Assembly (NCBI RefSeq): GCF_947241125.1
Contig: NZ_OX365700.1
Coordinates: forward strand, 3,070,001 to 3,134,000
Direction of reading: 5' to 3'
DNA from: Nitrospira tepida
GTDB lineage: Bacteria; Nitrospirota; Nitrospiria; Nitrospirales; Nitrospiraceae
DNA: 64,000 nt
Both the position numbers and the translations under genes were made by a program. Numbering within the stretch: position 1 is the first letter of the stretch; each line of letters opens with the position of its first letter. The notes beneath the pieces were generated by a model. That model did not search any database and was not told the origin of the DNA. It was given only the letters and a program-made list of their open reading frames with translations. Positions 61,714 to 64,000 of the stretch are shown here, one piece after another.

Positions 61714-63033
61714 ATGCGACGCTTTATGGTTCACGTCTCAGCCTGGCTGGCCGTCGGACTGCTGGCGGTCGGAGCCTCCGCCATCCCCTGTTCTGCGGAA
61801 TCGGATTCGGCCACGCGCCAGACCCGCCCGGCCTCCCATCACACCATCCCGGCCAAGCGTCTGCCAACCTATGCGTCGACTTCCGCGATTGTCCAGGATT
61901 TGCGGGTTAGCCAGGAGAACGAGTCGTTTCGCCTCGTCTTCGATCTGGATCGCAAGATTCGGGTGACGCAAAGCCGCGAGAAGAGTTCCGGACGGCTCAT
62001 CATCGACCTCCTCAACACCAAACTGACCAAGACCGCGGCGGAGAAGCTTGTCCAGGCGACCATGATTCCCCAGACCGTGCGGATCACGCTGCAGCAGCAG
62101 CCGTCGCTCCTCCGACTGTCCCTGAATCGCAAGGCGGTCAGCCGGTTCAATTACTTCGTTCTCGGCACGCCGAATCGGTTCGTGCTGGATTTCACCCCGG
62201 TTCAAGTGGCCTCACCGGCGTCGAAAGATTCGTCCCCCTCTGCATCGACCGATCATGCCAAAACGCCGCCGCCGGTCTCGTCTCCGGCTGTTTCGCCGCA
62301 GGCTGCGGACGCTCCCGCCGCTCCATCCACTCCACGTCGGACGGCCAACCAAATCCGGACGATCGTGATCGATCCCGGCCACGGCGGCAAAGATGCAGGC
62401 ACGATCAGCCGGCGCGGGTTGGAAGAGAAGGCCATTACGCTGAAAGTGAGCCTCCGGCTGCGCGACCTCATTAAAGCCAGGCTCGGCGCCAGGGTCTTGA
62501 TGACGCGGGACCGGGATGACTTCATCGAACTCGGAGAGCGGGCCAAATTTGCCAATGCGAACGCGGCCGACCTCTTTATTTCCGTGCATGTCAACTCGCA
62601 CCCCCAACCCTCGGTCAAGGGCATCGAGATCTATCATTTTGGAGAGGCCAAGGATCAACGGGCCCTGGAGGTGGCGGCTCGGGAAAACGGCACTCCGATC
62701 AACGGCAACGGCGTGGGGTGGGAATATCTGGTCGCCGACCTCCTCACGACAAAACGCATCGAGGAGTCGCTGGAACTGGCCTGGCAAACCAAGGAGGCGA
62801 TGGTCAAGCACCTCAACGGGCAATACCAAACGGTCGATCACGGGGTGAAGACCGCGCCGTTTTATGTGCTGCGCTATACCGCCATGCCGAGCATCCTGGC
62901 GGAGATCGCGTTCATGTCCAATGCGTCGGAGGAACAGTTGATGCGCCAAAGTTCCTTTATCGACGACGTGGCAGAAGCCCTCTTCCAGGGCATCAAGTCC
63001 TATCTCGATCCCGTCCTGCCAACCTCCCGATAG
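61714..63033 (+). CDS. N-acetylmuramoyl-L-alanine amidase with AMIN domain
   Basis: A 439-residue exported enzyme from the ATG at 61714 (MRRFMVHVSAWLAVGLLAVG, signal ending CSAES); 61660 would add 18 residues. An AMIN domain (about 65-160) is followed by a Ser/Pro/Ala-rich linker and an Amidase_3 domain. The zinc ligands are in VIDPGHGGKDAGTIS (His), GLEEKAITLKVSLRL (Glu) and ISVHVNSHPQPS (His), with the catalytic Glu in LAEIAFMSN. AmiC-type enzymes split septal peptidoglycan. Domain order is the AmiB/AmiC type. Confidence 0.94.
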   Translation: MRRFMVHVSAWLAVGLLAVGASAIPCSAESDSATRQTRPASHHTIPAKRLPTYASTSAIVQDLRVSQENESFRLVFDLDRKIRVTQSREKSSGRLIIDLLNTKLTKTAAEKLVQATMIPQTVRITLQQQPSLLRLSLNRKAVSRFNYFVLGTPNRFVLDFTPVQVASPASKDSSPSASTDHAKTPPPVSSPAVSPQAADAPAAPSTPRRTANQIRTIVIDPGHGGKDAGTISRRGLEEKAITLKVSLRLRDLIKARLGARVLMTRDRDDFIELGERAKFANANAADLFISVHVNSHPQPSVKGIEIYHFGEAKDQRALEVAARENGTPINGNGVGWEYLVADLLTTKRIEESLELAWQTKEAMVKHLNGQYQTVDHGVKTAPFYVLRYTAMPSILAEIAFMSNASEEQLMRQSSFIDDVAEALFQGIKSYLDPVLPTSR

Positions 63034-63115
63034 CGGGCGCGGCCCCGATCCATGGCCCGCCATTCAATCGACGCAGGCCTGTCTTCCCACCACGTCATGC
63101 GCGCAAGAGCCGCCC

Positions 63116-63850
63116 ATGCAGACGATCAAACTGACGCTGGAATATGACGGCACGCATTACGCCGGATGGCAACGGCAGGCCGATCAACCGACCATTCAGG
63201 CGGCCCTGGAGCTGGTGATCGGACAAGTGGCTCAGGCCACCCTGGCAGTCGTGGGGGCCGGGCGCACCGATTCAGGCGTCCACGCGCTGGGACAAGTGGC
63301 TAGTTTTCGGACAGAGCGACAGCTCTCGTCCGAGGAGTGGTCGCGAGCCTTGAATGGCCTCCTACCCGACGATATCTGCGTCCGCTCCGTAGAGTTCGTG
63401 CCGGACGAGTTTCATGCCCGGTACTCCGCCGTCGGCAAACTCTACGAATACCGCATTCTCAACCGGCCCCATCGGTCCGCGCTGGATCGCGACCGGGCCT
63501 GGCACGTGAGAAAACAACTCGACCAGGATGCGATGCGGAAGGCGGCGGAGTGTTTGATCGGCCGGCAGGACTTTTCGTCCTTTCAAGGCTCGCCGACCGA
63601 CAACCAGAACCCCGTCTGCCACCTGCGGCAATTGTCGATCCGAGCGGAATCGGACCTGATCCGGATCGAAGCTTACGCCGACCGGTTTCTCAAGCAAATG
63701 GTTCGGGCCATGGTCGGAACGTTGGTGGAAGTCGGGCTCGGGAAACGGACAGAGGCAAGCCTTCAGAACAGCCTCGCGGCCCGCGATCGGTCCGCGGCAG
63801 GCAAAACCGCTCCGGCACACGGATTGTACCTGGTCCGCGTGGACTACTAA
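63116..63850 (+). CDS. truA: tRNA pseudouridine(38-40) synthase
   Basis: A 244-residue TruA. KLTLEYDGTHYAGWQRQ is the N-terminal signature and VVGAGRTDSGVHALGQVASF holds the catalytic Asp. Also typical are NGLLPDDICVRS and DRFLKQMVRAMVGTLVEVG. It makes pseudouridine at positions 38-40 of the tRNA anticodon arm. It starts 82 bases after the amidase. Confidence 0.96.
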   Translation: MQTIKLTLEYDGTHYAGWQRQADQPTIQAALELVIGQVAQATLAVVGAGRTDSGVHALGQVASFRTERQLSSEEWSRALNGLLPDDICVRSVEFVPDEFHARYSAVGKLYEYRILNRPHRSALDRDRAWHVRKQLDQDAMRKAAECLIGRQDFSSFQGSPTDNQNPVCHLRQLSIRAESDLIRIEAYADRFLKQMVRAMVGTLVEVGLGKRTEASLQNSLAARDRSAAGKTAPAHGLYLVRVDY

Positions 63851-63861
63851 AAAAGGTCTGA

Positions 63862-64000
63862 TCAGGACCGCGGGTTGGTCGGGTTCTCCAGCTTCTTGCG
63901 CAACTCGATCAGCTCCTGTTCGAGCGCCTCGAAGCGGTCGATGACGGGATCGGGGATGTTGGTGTGGTCCATGGTGGCTTCGGGCACCCGTTCGCCCTCC
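63862..64000 (-). CDS. 3' end of an unidentified gene (cut by window edge)
   Basis: The minus-strand frame runs from the window edge to a TGA at 63862-63864, giving a C-terminus with MDHTNIPDPVIDRFEALEQE and a charged helix (LIELRKKLENPTNPRS). Codon use looks real. The function cannot be told from 45 residues. It converges with truA with an 11-base gap. Confidence 0.6.
   Translation of the reverse strand, partial: EGERVPEATMDHTNIPDPVIDRFEALEQELIELRKKLENPTNPRS

Overview
The window reads as chromosome from a Gram-negative (diderm) bacterium of fairly high G+C. Outer-membrane barrels, a TonB-dependent receptor, lipoproteins, an AMIN-type amidase and Wza/Wzc-like exporters show the two-membrane envelope. 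The gene content and exosortase-type exopolysaccharide genes would fit a Nitrospirota (Nitrospira-like) organism, but this is inference; no rRNA or other phylogenetic marker was compared.

1-15.7 kb: an exopolysaccharide locus, almost all on the minus strand and more A+T rich than the rest. It has sugar-nucleotide genes (ugd, a UXS-like SDR, rfbF), a methyltransferase-like gene, an O-antigen-type ABC exporter (wzt, wzm), an XrtA-type polysaccharide deacetylase, an initiating sugar transferase, a fused Wzz/tyrosine kinase, a beta-barrel protein, two tandem Wza-like export proteins, a PilZ protein and a divergent LuxR-type regulator. A 217-bp element with perfect 19-bp terminal inverted repeats sits between wzm and wzt.

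15.7-31.7 kb: a long minus-strand housekeeping block (glgA, DUF971, recO, mgtE, era, ftsB, eno, gatB, gatA, panD, gatC, glmS, glmU and a DUF502 protein), with a 100-bp palindromic element between gatB and eno. 31.8-41.8 kb: a plus-strand block of tmk, holB, metG, ftsH, a HAD phosphatase, an alcohol dehydrogenase, an exported methyltransferase and a CDF metal exporter, several joined by ATGA overlaps.

41.8-45.4 kb: a scarred region. A roughly 1-kb stretch is mostly non-coding. It is followed by a remnant of a DUF2130 gene, a truncated DUF4143 ATPase, and an intact DUF2130 gene whose 3' end is repeated exactly (74 bp) beyond the truncated gene.

45.6-60.2 kb: metal-related genes. They include a G3E (COG0523) GTPase, a TonB-type receptor with a TonB-C protein, two small related proteins sharing an HSDxDxCxW motif, and a His-rich protein with an internal duplication. 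The main feature is a tight ten-gene minus-strand run headed by a Fur/Zur-type regulator: regulator, small HSDxDxCxW protein, G3E GTPase, WD40 protein, 91-aa EPGCPP protein, DUF3386-like protein, 117-aa protein, MoaB-like protein, ZIP transporter and redoxin. An inverted repeat precedes the regulator gene. I consider this the best candidate in the window for an under-described system, probably zinc sensing, uptake and allocation.

60.2-64 kb: tatD, a NYN-domain protein, an N-acetylmuramoyl-L-alanine amidase, truA and the 3' end of one more gene. I found no tRNA, rRNA or CRISPR array.
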